Positions 1 to 8,434 are shown, counted from the first letter of the stretch. The stretch is DNA of 64,000 nucleotides from RPRB01 sp035519675 (GCA_035519675.1 DATIWB010000077.1:37612-101611), one strand, 5' to 3'. The notes: generated by a model not told the origin, from the sequence alone. Made by a program: numbers and translations.

Positions 1-344
1 TCGGCGCCGCGGACGTGCATCGGCGCGTGGAGCGGCTTCATCTCCCGGCCGAGGTAGGTGCAGGGCCCTCCGGAGGCCGCGCACACCTGATCGGTGAGGT
101 GCGTTTGCAGCACGTCCATGTCCACGAAGAGAAAGCGCACGTTGACGCGCTTGTCCCGGCCGACGTTGCCCACGAAGGTGTGCATCACCGCGTCGATGCC
201 GGGGCGGCGGCCGAGGCGCTCGTAGAGGCTCGGGCCTCCCGGGGAGCTGCTCGAGCTGGCGGAAGCGCGGGCGTCGGGCCGGGTCGCCTCGGAGCCCGAG
301 GCGCACGCGACGAGGAGGACGAGGAGCGGCGACCAGCGGCGCAT
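1..344 (-). CDS. Group 1 truncated haemoglobin, exported as a lipoprotein (partial)
   Basis: Read from an ATG at 344, this gene runs off the left window edge, so only the first 114 residues are visible. Residues 1-14 form a short lipoprotein signal ending in the lipobox LVAC, with Cys14 as the predicted lipidation site. A Ser/Ala-rich linker follows, then a truncated globin N-terminus with the family pattern LYERLGRRPGIDAVMHTFVG, later LQTHLTDQVCAASGGPCTY and a K-x-x-H segment containing the expected distal/proximal helix region. The family binds O2 or NO through a haem. Most members are cytoplasmic; the lipobox would place this one in the envelope. The C-terminus is not seen, so the haem pocket cannot be fully checked. 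Confidence 0.82.
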   Translation of the reverse strand, partial: MRRWSPLLVLLVACASGSEATRPDARASASSSSSPGGPSLYERLGRRPGIDAVMHTFVGNVGRDKRVNVRFLFVDMDVLQTHLTDQVCAASGGPCTYLGREMKPLHAPMHVRGA

Positions 345-509
345 GGGTGAGAGGAGCGCGAGCCTAGCACGCGAGGCTCCTCGCTCTGTACGGAAGTCCC
401 GGACGCTGGATGTCGCGGCCGCGCGCCGGAGGTGTCGGACACCTCCTACCAGGCAAGTGGACGGCGGAACTTCTGGCCGTGCACCTCGAGGGGGGCGGCG
501 GAGGCAGGC

Positions 510-1688
510 TCAGCTCACCCGCCGGAGCACCGGCTCGAGAGGTCTCACCGGTCGGTGACGAGCCTCCCAGCGCTCGCGGAGCGCGAGGAACGGATCCTCG
601 ATGAGCACGAAGGTGACCGAGGCCACGAGCGCCGACGACAGCACGGCGATCCCGAAGACGACCGTGGCGAGCAGGAGCCCCGAGCCGAGCATCGGGACGA
701 GCGCCCGCGTCATCCCCGGAAGGATCCTGGGGAGCACCTCGAAGTGGTTGAGGTACATCCCGAATGATAGCCGGGACAGAACGTGGAACCCGCGCCAGGC
801 AGTGAGCTGCCGGACCCGGGGACCAGCGCGCAGCCCGAGCGCCACCATGCCGCCGTAGACCAGCGCCAGCCCGCTGAAGCTGAACAGCGGTCGATCGACC
901 TCCCGGAGGAGGAAGCCACCGACGATGGCCACCAGCGGCCACCGCCAGGGATGCGGATGCTCGGGCGACAGCGCCGCCGGGCCCCTCACCGAGACCCAGG
1001 CCAGGAAGAGGCCGACCAGCAGCCCGTCGCAGTGGGTATGGATCGGTCCGTAGATCCGGTCGAGCCCCGCCTCGCCCATCCCGTGAAGCGTCACCGCGCG
1101 CACCGGCGGCATGAGCGCCAGCAGCACCAGCGGGACCCAGGCCTGGCCGCCTGGGCCGAACAGTCGCTGGGCCCCGAGCAGCAGCAAGGGGACCACCAGG
1201 TAGAACTGCTCCTCGGTCGAGAGCGACCATCCCCCGCTCACCTGGCCCTGGACGTAGTTGGAGAGGAACAGCAGATCCGGCCCGAGGCCCCGCCACTTCC
1301 CCAGCGCGAGCGCGAGGAAGGCGACCCAGGCGAAGTAGAGCGGCCAGATCCGCAGCCCCCGCCGCAGCAGGAACCGCGGAACGTTCACCGAGCCGGTCCG
1401 CTGCAGCTCACGCTGGAGTTGCCGGCCGATGAGGAAGCCGGAGAGGACGAAGAACAGATCCACGCCGGTCCAGCCGTAGCGGAACAGGGTGAAGCTCCAC
1501 ACCGGCGAGGGCGCGAGCTCGGAGCCGCCGACCGCCAGGTGGTTGCCGATCACCAGGACGATCGCCGCGGTGCGGAGGGCGTCCAGCGAGGGAAACGTCC
1601 CGGGCGGGGGGATGAGCAGCGACCGGAGCGCACGCCCCGGCCACCGCTCCCCCGTCGGCCCTCCGCTGGTGCGCTCACCCACGCCCAC
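510..1688 (-). CDS. Acyltransferase family 3 (OafA/YrhL-like) membrane protein
   Basis: This 392-aa polytopic membrane protein carries the acyltransferase-3 hallmarks: an N-terminal SLDALR motif, a helix with GNHLAVGG that supplies the conserved His, GVDLFFVLSGFLIGR, the basic RRGLRIWPLYF stretch and GGWSLSTEEQFYLV. The family moves acetyl or other acyl groups from cytoplasmic donors to surface glycans such as LPS O-antigen or exopolysaccharide. About ten hydrophobic segments follow in the usual pattern and there is no extra SGNH domain, so it is the short form. The start is taken as a GTG at 1688; a later internal start cannot be excluded because no strong ribosome binding site is evident. 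It is not in an obvious operon; the acceptor is unknown. Confidence 0.88.
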   Translation of the reverse strand: MGVGERTSGGPTGERWPGRALRSLLIPPPGTFPSLDALRTAAIVLVIGNHLAVGGSELAPSPVWSFTLFRYGWTGVDLFFVLSGFLIGRQLQRELQRTGSVNVPRFLLRRGLRIWPLYFAWVAFLALALGKWRGLGPDLLFLSNYVQGQVSGGWSLSTEEQFYLVVPLLLLGAQRLFGPGGQAWVPLVLLALMPPVRAVTLHGMGEAGLDRIYGPIHTHCDGLLVGLFLAWVSVRGPAALSPEHPHPWRWPLVAIVGGFLLREVDRPLFSFSGLALVYGGMVALGLRAGPRVRQLTAWRGFHVLSRLSFGMYLNHFEVLPRILPGMTRALVPMLGSGLLLATVVFGIAVLSSALVASVTFVLIEDPFLALRERWEARHRPVRPLEPVLRRVS

Positions 1689-1789
1689 GGGCGAAGGTGG
1701 GGCGCCCGGTCCCCGGGCGCAAAACCGTCCGGGCGAGCGGGCCTGGCATCGTCGAGTCCCGGACGGACAGGCCGCCCGGGACCCGGCCG

Positions 1790-2488
1790 TCAGGCGAGGT
1801 CGAAGAGGAGGACCTCGGACGGCTCGTCGCCGCTCAGGGTGAGCGAGCGCTCGTCGGAGATGGCCGCGCCGTCACCGGCCGCCAGCACCACGTCCCCGAG
1901 CCGCACCCGTCCGCGGGCGACCTGGACCCAGGCGTGGCGGCCGGGCGCCAGCGGGTGGGTCGCCGAGTCGCCCTTTCCGAGGAGCGTGCTGTACACCCGG
2001 GCGTCCTGGTGGATCGTCAGGCTGCCGTCGGCGGCGTCGGGCGAGGCGATGAGCCGGAGCTGCCCTTGCCGCTGCTCGGGCGCGAAGTGCTTCTGCTCGT
2101 ACCCCGGGGCGATGCCGCGGCGGTCGGGCACCAGCCAGATCTGGAGGAAGTGCACTGGCTCGGACCGGGAGGCGTTGAACTCGCTGTGCATCACGCCGCT
2201 CCCGGCGCTCATCCGCTGCACGTCGCCGGGGCGGATGACGCCGCCGCCGCCCGTCGAGTCCTTGTGGGCCAGGCCGCCCTCGAGGACGTAGGAGAGGATC
2301 TCCATGTCCCGGTGGCCGTGGGTCCCGAAGCCCTGGCCCGGCTGGACGCGGTCCTCGTTGATCACCCGCAACGCCCGGAACCCCATGGCCTCGGGGTCGT
2401 AGTAGTCGGCGAAGGAGAAGGTGTGGTGACTGTCGAGCCAGCCGTGGTTGGCGTGGCCCCGCTCGTTGCTCTTGCGAAGGTGGATCAT
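1790..2488 (-). CDS. Pirin family bicupin (YhhW-like)
   Basis: The 232-aa protein is a full-length pirin of the YhhW type: HHTFSFADYYDP near the N-terminus, then the metal-binding cupin motif FGTHGHRDMEILSYVLEG and the downstream MHSEFN His/Glu. YhhW-type pirins have quercetin 2,3-dioxygenase activity in vitro; the in vivo role is usually unknown. The first cupin keeps the three His plus Glu needed for metal; the second cupin is degenerate, as normal in the family. It is divergent from the HipA-like cassette, with about 100 bp between them. A second, more diverged pirin lies at 7529. Confidence 0.92.
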   Translation of the reverse strand: MIHLRKSNERGHANHGWLDSHHTFSFADYYDPEAMGFRALRVINEDRVQPGQGFGTHGHRDMEILSYVLEGGLAHKDSTGGGGVIRPGDVQRMSAGSGVMHSEFNASRSEPVHFLQIWLVPDRRGIAPGYEQKHFAPEQRQGQLRLIASPDAADGSLTIHQDARVYSTLLGKGDSATHPLAPGRHAWVQVARGRVRLGDVVLAAGDGAAISDERSLTLSGDEPSEVLLFDLA

Positions 2489-2594
2489 GGCGAGAGGGAC
2501 TTAACGCATCGCCGGGGGAAGGCTCGTCGCTCGCCGGGCAACGGTCCGTCCCGTGGCGAGCAACCGGGCCGGCTCCGGTTATGGTGGGCCGGCC

Positions 2595-3377
2595 GTGCTC
2601 CGCACCCTCGCCGCCACGCGTTACGTCACCCCACTCCGGGAGGGCGGGAGCCTGCCGGCCATCCTCGAGGCAGAGGACGACGGGCTCTACGTGGTGAAGT
2701 TCCGGGGGGCGGGACAGGGTCCGCGGGCGCTGGTGGCCGAGGTGCTCGCCGGTGAGCTCGGCCGGGCGCTGGGGCTTCCGGTGCCCACGCTGGTGCTGAT
2801 GACCCTGGACCCGGACATCGGCCGCACCGAGCCGGACGGGGAGATCCGCGACCTGCTCAAGGCCAGCGTGGGCCTGAACCTCGGGGTGGACTACCTCCCG
2901 GGCGCGCTCGGGTACGATCCAGCGGCGTCCACCCCGCCACCGGCGGAGCTCGCCGCGGACATCGTCTGGTTCGACGCGCTGGTGCTCAACGTGGACCGGA
3001 CCCCGCGCAACCCGAATCTCCTGGAGTGGCACCGGCGGCTGTACTGCATCGACCACGGGGCGAGCCTTTACATGCACCACGACTGGGCGGAGGCGCCGGC
3101 CCGCGCTGCCTCGCCGTTCTCGCAGGTGAGGGACCACGTGCTGCTTCCGGTCGCCGGTGACATCCGGGCGGCCGGAGAGCGGCTCCGCCCGAAGCTGTCG
3201 GCGGCGCTGTTCCGTGCGGTTGCCGACGCGGTGCCGGCCGCGTGGCTCCCCGATGATCCGCACCTGGGCGCCGAGCGTGCCCAGCGCCACGCGTACCTGG
3301 AGTGGCTGTCCCGCAGGGTGGAGAACGCCGCGCTGTTCGAGGAGGAGGCCAACCGTGCCCGCGCCCTGCGCCTTTGA
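2595..3377 (+). CDS. HipA-like kinase domain protein
   Basis: A 260-aa protein of the stand-alone HipA-like kinase family, commonly found beside DUF3037. It begins LRTLAATRYVTPLREGGSLP, which matches the usual N-terminus of this family and is why the GTG at 2595 is chosen over the GTG at 2553. A Lys in VVKFRG (about residue 36) fits the ATP-binding lysine. A catalytic-loop equivalent DALVLNVDRTPRNPNL (about residues 127-142) and a DFG-like CIDHGASL (about residue 152) resemble HipA's kinase core. True HipA phosphorylates glutamyl-tRNA synthetase; the target here is unknown, and no HipB antitoxin is present. The 3' end overlaps the DUF3037 gene by 23 bp, implying translational coupling. Confidence 0.82.
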   Translation: MLRTLAATRYVTPLREGGSLPAILEAEDDGLYVVKFRGAGQGPRALVAEVLAGELGRALGLPVPTLVLMTLDPDIGRTEPDGEIRDLLKASVGLNLGVDYLPGALGYDPAASTPPPAELAADIVWFDALVLNVDRTPRNPNLLEWHRRLYCIDHGASLYMHHDWAEAPARAASPFSQVRDHVLLPVAGDIRAAGERLRPKLSAALFRAVADAVPAAWLPDDPHLGAERAQRHAYLEWLSRRVENAALFEEEANRARALRL

Positions 3378-3747
3378 CTACGCGGTGGTCCGGGTGGTCC
3401 CCCGGGTCGAGCGCGGCGAGTTTCTCAACGCCGGGGTCATCGTCTGGTGCCTGGCGCAGGACTACCTCGCCGCCCGGGTGGCGCTCGACGTCACGCGGCT
3501 CCGCGCGCTCGACCCGAACGCGGACGTGGAGGCCATCTCCGCCCACCTCGCGGCGGTTCCGCGGATCTGCGCGGGGGACGCCGGGGCCGGTCCGCTGGCG
3601 CAGCTGCCGCCGAAGGAGCGCTTCCACTGGCTCGTCGCCCCGCGGAGCACGGTCATCCAGACCTCGCCGGTGCACGCTGGCCGGGCCGAGGTGCCCGAGG
3701 CGGCGCTCGCCAGACTCTTCAAGACCCTGGTGGAGTCCAGCAGGTGA
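3355..3747 (+). CDS. DUF3037 domain protein
   Basis: A 130-aa protein with the DUF3037 signature FDYAVVRVVPRVERGEFLNA followed by GVIVWC and, near the end, RFHWLVAPRSTVIQTSPVH. The start is a GTG at 3355, preceded by a strong GGAGGAGG at 3341-3348 that lies inside the end of the HipA-like gene, so the two are translationally coupled. The stop overlaps the next gene as GTGA. DUF3037 proteins are recurrent partners of HipA-like kinases, but I know of no established biochemical function. The conserved context suggests that the pair acts together, for example as kinase plus substrate or adaptor; this is inference. Confidence 0.88.
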   Translation: MPAPCAFDYAVVRVVPRVERGEFLNAGVIVWCLAQDYLAARVALDVTRLRALDPNADVEAISAHLAAVPRICAGDAGAGPLAQLPPKERFHWLVAPRSTVIQTSPVHAGRAEVPEAALARLFKTLVESSR

Positions 3748-4376
3748 GGCGCCGGGTGCGTACCCCGGGGCGGATCTTCCTGCTCTCCCCGGCACGCTGC
3801 GACGGCGTCCGGATGTCGATGCTCCGGCGGCCGGCGGCCCCGTTCCCGCTCGCCGTGGAGCTGCGGTCCGAGGCGGGCGCAGCGCTCGGCGACGTCTTCA
3901 CCTTCACCAGCGGCCTCTACTTCCGGGGCAAGCTCACCTACGCGCGGACGTTCGGCGCCTCGTGGGTGATCACTCCGGGGGCGGGGCTGCTCGAGCCGGA
4001 GCGGCGCATCACCCCGGCGGATCTGGACGGCTGGGCACGGGTCCGGGTGGATCTCGAGGACCGCCGCTACCGCCGCCCGCTCGAGCGCGATGCCCGAGCC
4101 CTGGCGGAGCGGCTCCCGGAGGCCGAGGTGGTCCTGCTGGGGAGCATCGCCAGCGACAAGTACGTCGACCTCCTGCTCCAGGTCTTCGATGGCCGGCTGC
4201 TCTTCCCCGTGGACTTCGTCGGCCGAGGGGACATGAGCCGCGGAGGGCTCCTGCTTCGCTCGGCCCGGAGCGGAACGGAGCTGCTCTACGGCCCGGTGCG
4301 CGGCGCCGTCCGGCACGGGCCCCGCCCCCCGCGCCTGCCCAAGCTCCCGCGCCCGGCCGGCGCGAAGAGCGCCTGA
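3744..4376 (+). CDS. Conserved hypothetical protein, third gene of HipA-like cassette
   Basis: A 210-aa protein that starts with a GTG at 3744, overlapping the DUF3037 stop codon. The N-terminus RRRVRTPGRIFLLSPARCDG resembles a conserved opening of unnamed proteobacterial proteins that begin RIFLLSPA. The middle is soluble and mixed alpha/beta (VVLLGSIASDKYVDLLLQV is a Rossmann-like strand/turn), and the C-terminus is a Pro/Arg/Lys-rich tail (about residues 190-210) that looks nucleic-acid binding or disordered. There is no signal peptide or membrane segment. I do not recognise a function. Tight coupling to the HipA-like and DUF3037 genes makes it a candidate third component. Confidence 0.78.
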   Translation: MRRRVRTPGRIFLLSPARCDGVRMSMLRRPAAPFPLAVELRSEAGAALGDVFTFTSGLYFRGKLTYARTFGASWVITPGAGLLEPERRITPADLDGWARVRVDLEDRRYRRPLERDARALAERLPEAEVVLLGSIASDKYVDLLLQVFDGRLLFPVDFVGRGDMSRGGLLLRSARSGTELLYGPVRGAVRHGPRPPRLPKLPRPAGAKSA

Positions 4377-4398
4377 CACCGAGTCCTCAGAGGACTGC

Positions 4399-5574
4399 TC
4401 ACCCGCCGAGCAATGCGCGGACGAGGCCCACCGCGCCGCCGCCGAGGACGACGTACGCCACGTTCACCCGCCGTCCGCCCACCACCAGGACCGCGAACGC
4501 CACGACGCCCAGCACCAGCGTCACCCAGTCGAGCTGCCCGGCGTGGAGGACCGTGGCCTTCGCCAGCGCCAGCGACACCGACGCCATCAGCGCCAGCACG
4601 CCGGCCGTCACCCCCTGGAGGAACGGCTGCACCCCCGGCCAGGCCGTGATGCGGTCGAGATGGGGCGCTCCGGCGAGCACCAGCACGAACGACGGCAGGA
4701 ACAACCAGAACCCGGCGCACATCGCGGAGGCGAGCCCGACCCCCAGAGGATGTCCCGCCAGGTAGCCGATGAAGACCCCGATGCTGATCAGCGGACCGGG
4801 CGTGGTCTCGCCCAGCGCCAGCGCGTCGACCATCTGGGGATCGGTCAGCCAGGAGAACTGCAGCACTGCGCCCTCGCGCAGCAGCGGGAGCACCGCGTAG
4901 GCGCCACCGAACGAGACCAGGCCGACCTTCAGGAAGAACAGCGAGACGTCCCGGAGGCGCTCGAGCGCGGGCACCGCCGCCTCCGTGCGCCCGGCGCCGA
5001 GCACCGCGAGGAGCACCGCAGCGCTCAGCGTCCCCCGCAGCCGTGAGCGAAGGATCGACAGCGCGCCACAGCCGAGCAGCAGCGGGACGAACCCGACCTG
5101 GAGGAACACCGACGCTCCGAAGGCAAGCACCGCCAGCACCCGCTGGAACGGCGTCCGGAGCGCCGCCTTGCCGAGCCGGAGCATCGCCGAGGCGAGCAGT
5201 GCCAGCGCCACCGGGCGAAACCCGGAGAGCACCCCGAGCAGCTCGGGCCGCGACCCGTAGCGAACGTAGATCGCCGCCAGCGCGGCCAGGGTGATGAACC
5301 CCGGCGCGATGAACAGTACCCCTGCCACCACACCGCCGAGCACCCCCAGGACGCGCCAGCCGATGAGGATCGCCATCTGCGACGCCTCGGGTCCCGGGAG
5401 GACGTGGACGAAGTTGAGGGCCCGCACGAAGTCCCCGTCCTCGAGCCAGCGCCGCCGCTCGACGCACTCGTCGTGCATCAGCCCCATCTGCGCGACCGGC
5501 CCGCCGAACGCCAGCCAGCCGATGCGGAAGAACACCCGGACCAGCTCGGAGAAGGAGACGACAGGGGCAGGCAT
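4399..5574 (-). CDS. chrA: Chromate transporter ChrA, two-domain
   Basis: This 391-aa inner-membrane protein is a bidomain CHR-family chromate efflux pump. The two homologous halves each carry the signature: FRIGWLAFGGPVAQMGLMHD with a downstream LPGPEASQMA in the N-half, and FLKVGLVSFGGAYAVLPLL with ETTPGPLISIGVFIGYLAG in the C-half. Known members export chromate and give resistance; whether this one is specific for chromate or for another oxyanion cannot be told from sequence. Length and the double repeat are typical of the long form. It converges on the DUF3037 cassette, leaving 22 bp between the stops. No ChrB regulator is nearby. Confidence 0.93.
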   Translation of the reverse strand: MPAPVVSFSELVRVFFRIGWLAFGGPVAQMGLMHDECVERRRWLEDGDFVRALNFVHVLPGPEASQMAILIGWRVLGVLGGVVAGVLFIAPGFITLAALAAIYVRYGSRPELLGVLSGFRPVALALLASAMLRLGKAALRTPFQRVLAVLAFGASVFLQVGFVPLLLGCGALSILRSRLRGTLSAAVLLAVLGAGRTEAAVPALERLRDVSLFFLKVGLVSFGGAYAVLPLLREGAVLQFSWLTDPQMVDALALGETTPGPLISIGVFIGYLAGHPLGVGLASAMCAGFWLFLPSFVLVLAGAPHLDRITAWPGVQPFLQGVTAGVLALMASVSLALAKATVLHAGQLDWVTLVLGVVAFAVLVVGGRRVNVAYVVLGGGAVGLVRALLGG

Positions 5575-5669
5575 GCCGGCGGCCGGACCATCGCTCGTTT
5601 TGCCGCAGGTGTCCCAATCCCTTGCGACCGCTGCTGGGCATCACCACCCTCAGCCGCCTGGGAGGACGC

Positions 5670-6509
5670 ATGACGTTCCGGAAACACTGTTGGCTGGTGA
5701 TCCCGCTCGCGGCGGCGCTCGGGTGCGCCGGGTCTCAGCAGGAGCAGCGGGTGGCCAAGGCGGATGGCAGCTCCACCAGGGCGGACGGCAAGGCTGGGAA
5801 CTCCACGCTCATCGACGAGGGCCCGGGGTCGGCCGGCGGGCAGGGCGCGGCCACGGCCCAGGCCGGAGCGGCGCAGCTGGTGCCCTTCCAGGGCGCGAAC
5901 GGCTACACCGTCCTGATGCCGGCGAACCCAGAGCGGAATGATCGCACCGAGGAGACGCCGGGTGGGCCAGTCCAGGTCCACATCGCGCAGATCCAGGACC
6001 CCTCGGGCAAGTACATGTCGAGCCTGAGCGAGTTCCCCGGCGGCAGCCTGGACAAGATGAAGAGCAGGGACCTGCTCGACTCGCTCCAGCAGGCCACCGT
6101 CCAGTCGATGGGTGGAACCCTGGTGAACAGCCGCGACATCGACGTCGCCGGCCTGCCCGGCCGGGAGTTCACCGCCACCGACCCCGAGGGCAGTCAGGTG
6201 ACCGCCCGGGTCTTCGTCGGGGGGTCGAACGTCTACACCCTTGCCGGGACCTATCCGAAGGGCCAGATGCCTGGCCCGGTCCAGCAGTTCCTCGGCTCCT
6301 TCCAGCCGCCCGCGGGCACTGCGGTGGGCGGAAGCGGAGCGCCGGACAGCACGACCGACGGCGCGCCTGCCGACAGCATCAGCGATGGCGCGGCCGACAG
6401 CAGCGTGACCCCGGTCCCGGCCCAGCCCCCGAAGAGGAAGAAGGCCAGGTCGAGCTCGAGCAGCTCGTCCACCCAGTCGACCACCGGCATCGGCTCGGGC
6501 AGCCGCTAG
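5670..6509 (+). CDS. Putative lipoprotein with Ser-rich tail, unknown function
   Basis: A 279-aa predicted lipoprotein. The ATG at 5670 is preceded by GGAGGA at 5661-5666, and the first 20 residues end in the lipobox AALGC. A low-complexity Gly/Ala linker follows, then a globular domain (about residues 70-215) with alternating strands (VPFQGANGYTVLMPANPERN, GGTLVNSRDIDVAGLPGREF, ARVFVGGSNVYTLAGTYP). That layout resembles the small domains in which bacterial proteins test a fitted amplitude, but I cannot assign a family. The C-terminus is disordered, ending in a run of Ser. It stands alone between convergent genes. Function unknown. Confidence 0.85.
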   Translation: MTFRKHCWLVIPLAAALGCAGSQQEQRVAKADGSSTRADGKAGNSTLIDEGPGSAGGQGAATAQAGAAQLVPFQGANGYTVLMPANPERNDRTEETPGGPVQVHIAQIQDPSGKYMSSLSEFPGGSLDKMKSRDLLDSLQQATVQSMGGTLVNSRDIDVAGLPGREFTATDPEGSQVTARVFVGGSNVYTLAGTYPKGQMPGPVQQFLGSFQPPAGTAVGGSGAPDSTTDGAPADSISDGAADSSVTPVPAQPPKRKKARSSSSSSSTQSTTGIGSGSR

Positions 6510-6520
6510 CAACCGACGGG

Positions 6521-7225
6521 TCAGGTCGGCGCAGACCAGTCGCCGCCCGCTGGCCGGAGCACGAGCTCGTGCGTCCAGGCGTCGGGCCGCTGCGCGTGGA
6601 GGAAGGCGCAGGCCTCGGCGATCGACTCGGGGGAGATCAGCCGCTCGGCGGAGAAGCCCGCAGCCCGCGTCCGCTCGGAGGCGATCGGTCCGTCGACGGG
6701 GAGGTAGGCGACGTGCACGCCCCGGGTGCGCCACTCGCGGGCCGCGACCTGGACCAGCGCCCGGAGCGCGTGCTGCGCGGCCCCGAGCGCGGCGAACCCC
6801 TCCTTGGTGCGCACGCCGGAGGAGGTGCCCACCTGGAGGAAGGTGCCCCGGCCGCGGGCCAGCATCCCCGGGCCCACGGCGCGGAGCAGGTTCCAGGTGC
6901 CCTCCGGGTACGCGGCCAGCGATTGCGCCAGCTCGGCGCCGGGGATGTCGAGGAGCGGGAGGGCGCCAAACCGCCCGCCCATCGTCTGCGCCGCGACGAC
7001 CAGATCGGGTGGGTCCTCGCCGAAGCGGGCCAGCGACTCGGGACGCTGCAGATCGCAGACCGCGGGCACCCCCTGGCCGCCGGCGGCGGTCACCTCACGG
7101 GCGAGCGCCTCGACGTCCGCCGCGGTCCGTGACGCGCAAACCACGCGCCATCCCTTCCGGGCGAAGTGCAACGCAACCGTACGCCCGAGCTTCCGGACGC
7201 CGACGACCAGCAACGTCTCGCTCAC
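6521..7225 (-). CDS. SDR-fold protein lacking the catalytic Tyr and Lys
   Basis: A 234-aa Rossmann-fold protein of the short-chain dehydrogenase/reductase superfamily. It starts with a GTG at 7225, 13 bp after the small helical protein gene. The N-terminal strand LLVVGVRKLGRTVALHFARKG replaces the usual TGxxxGxG loop. The catalytic Ser region is recognisable (GTSSG), but the usual YxxxK is replaced: in AALGAAQHALRAL, Leu stands where Tyr is expected and Gln where Lys is expected. A normal SDR reaction is therefore unlikely. It may bind a nucleotide without catalysis, or be a regulatory homologue. The small gene just upstream is probably co-transcribed. Confidence 0.85.
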   Translation of the reverse strand: MSETLLVVGVRKLGRTVALHFARKGWRVVCASRTAADVEALAREVTAAGGQGVPAVCDLQRPESLARFGEDPPDLVVAAQTMGGRFGALPLLDIPGAELAQSLAAYPEGTWNLLRAVGPGMLARGRGTFLQVGTSSGVRTKEGFAALGAAQHALRALVQVAAREWRTRGVHVAYLPVDGPIASERTRAAGFSAERLISPESIAEACAFLHAQRPDAWTHELVLRPAGGDWSAPT

Positions 7226-7238
7226 CGGAGGCGGCCGG

Positions 7239-7481
7239 TCAGCGCAGCGAGTCGCGGAGCGACTTCAGCCGGCTCAGCGCCTCGTCCATCAGCTTCTTCG
7301 AGGACTCGGTGGCCTGCTCCGCGGCGCGCTCGACCTTGGAGAGCTCGGGCTCGAGCTTCGCCCACTGGTCCTTCGCGTCCATCCCGGCGAGGTGGAGCTT
7401 GACCTTGATCTCGTCACGCAAGGTCTTCAACAGATCCACGCCCTTCTTCATCTCGTTCTTCAGATCGAGCTCGTTGGCCAT
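7239..7481 (-). CDS. Small all-helical charged protein, unknown function
   Basis: An 80-aa, Lys/Glu-rich protein without signal peptide. Almost the whole length is predicted amphipathic helix with heptad-like Leu spacing (KKGVDLLKTLRDEIKVKLHL, then a second helix from about residue 42 to the end), suggesting a two-helix hairpin or coiled-coil oligomer. It resembles small helical proteins of unknown function in Deltaproteobacteria. It is probably co-transcribed with the SDR-like gene 13 bp downstream, and is divergent from the pirin at 7529 with a 47-bp gap. Confidence 0.75.
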   Translation of the reverse strand: MANELDLKNEMKKGVDLLKTLRDEIKVKLHLAGMDAKDQWAKLEPELSKVERAAEQATESSKKLMDEALSRLKSLRDSLR

Positions 7482-7528
7482 GGCCGAGGCCTCCTGGCTG
7501 AGTCATAACCCCGGCCCGGAGGAAGTCC

Positions 7529-8422
7529 ATGACCTTCGAGAAACACCCTACGGCGGGCGTCCTCCAGGTCATCGAGCCGCGACCCCGCGACCTCGGCGGC
7601 TTCTCGGTCCGCCGCCTGTTGCCGGCAGCAGGAAGCCGGATGATCGGCCCGTTCATCTTCCTCGACCACATGGGTCCGGCGGCGATGCCGCGCGGCACCG
7701 GCGTCGACGTTCGCCCGCATCCGCACATCGCCCTGGCGACGGTGACCTACCTGTTCGAGGGCGAGCTCATCCACCGCGACACCCTCGGCAGCGAGCGGGC
7801 CATTCATCCCGGAGACGTGAACTGGATGCTGGCCGGGCGCGGCATCGCCCACTCGGAGCGGAGCAGCCCCGAGGATCGGGCCCGCGGCGTGCGGCTCCAC
7901 GGCATCCAGAGCTGGGTCGCGCTGCCCACCGCGCACGAGGAGGACGCTCCGGCGTTCGCCCACCACCCCGCGCGGACGCTCCCCAGGGTCACCCGCGACG
8001 GCGTCGAGCTCACGGTCGTCGCCGGGACGGCGTACGGCGCCGAATCTCCGGTGGGCGTCCTCTCTCCCACGCTCTACGTCGATGCACGGCTCGAGCCCGG
8101 AGCGCGCCTCCCGGTCGACGGGACGCACCCGCAGCGGGCGGTGCAGGTGGCGGAGGGCTTCGTGCAGATCGGCAGCCGGCGCCTCGGGCCGGGCGTCATG
8201 GCGGTCCTCCGGCCGGGCGCGGAGGTGGAGATCCAGGCCGACGGGCCGGCCCGGCTGATGCTCCTCGGCGGCGCCCCGCTCGATGGCGAGCGACACATCT
8301 GGTGGAACTTCGTCTCCAGCTCGAAGGAGCGCATCGAGCGGGCCAAGGACGACTGGAGGAACGGCCGGTTCGGGAAGGTACCCGGGGACGAGAAGGAGTT
8401 CATCCCGCTCCCCGAGGGCTGA
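7529..8422 (+). CDS. Pirin family bicupin (second paralogue)
   Basis: A 297-aa pirin of the longer type that shares little with the one at 1790. Cupin 1 carries PHPHIALATVTYLFEGELIH (metal-binding His residues) and IAHSERS (a His plus a Glu), with the typical FIFLDHMGPA turn upstream. The second cupin lies at about residues 170-260 (AEGFVQIGSRRLGPG, PARLMLLGGAPLDGERHIWW), and the family-typical tail SSSKERIERAKDDWRNGRFG closes the protein. Pirins of this class bind iron, and some members act as redox sensors or quercetinases. The start ATG follows GGAGGAAG at 7518-7525. It converges on the kinase-like fusion gene with a 12-bp gap. Confidence 0.92.
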   Translation: MTFEKHPTAGVLQVIEPRPRDLGGFSVRRLLPAAGSRMIGPFIFLDHMGPAAMPRGTGVDVRPHPHIALATVTYLFEGELIHRDTLGSERAIHPGDVNWMLAGRGIAHSERSSPEDRARGVRLHGIQSWVALPTAHEEDAPAFAHHPARTLPRVTRDGVELTVVAGTAYGAESPVGVLSPTLYVDARLEPGARLPVDGTHPQRAVQVAEGFVQIGSRRLGPGVMAVLRPGAEVEIQADGPARLMLLGGAPLDGERHIWWNFVSSSKERIERAKDDWRNGRFGKVPGDEKEFIPLPEG

Positions 8423-8434
8423 GCGCCCGCAGGC

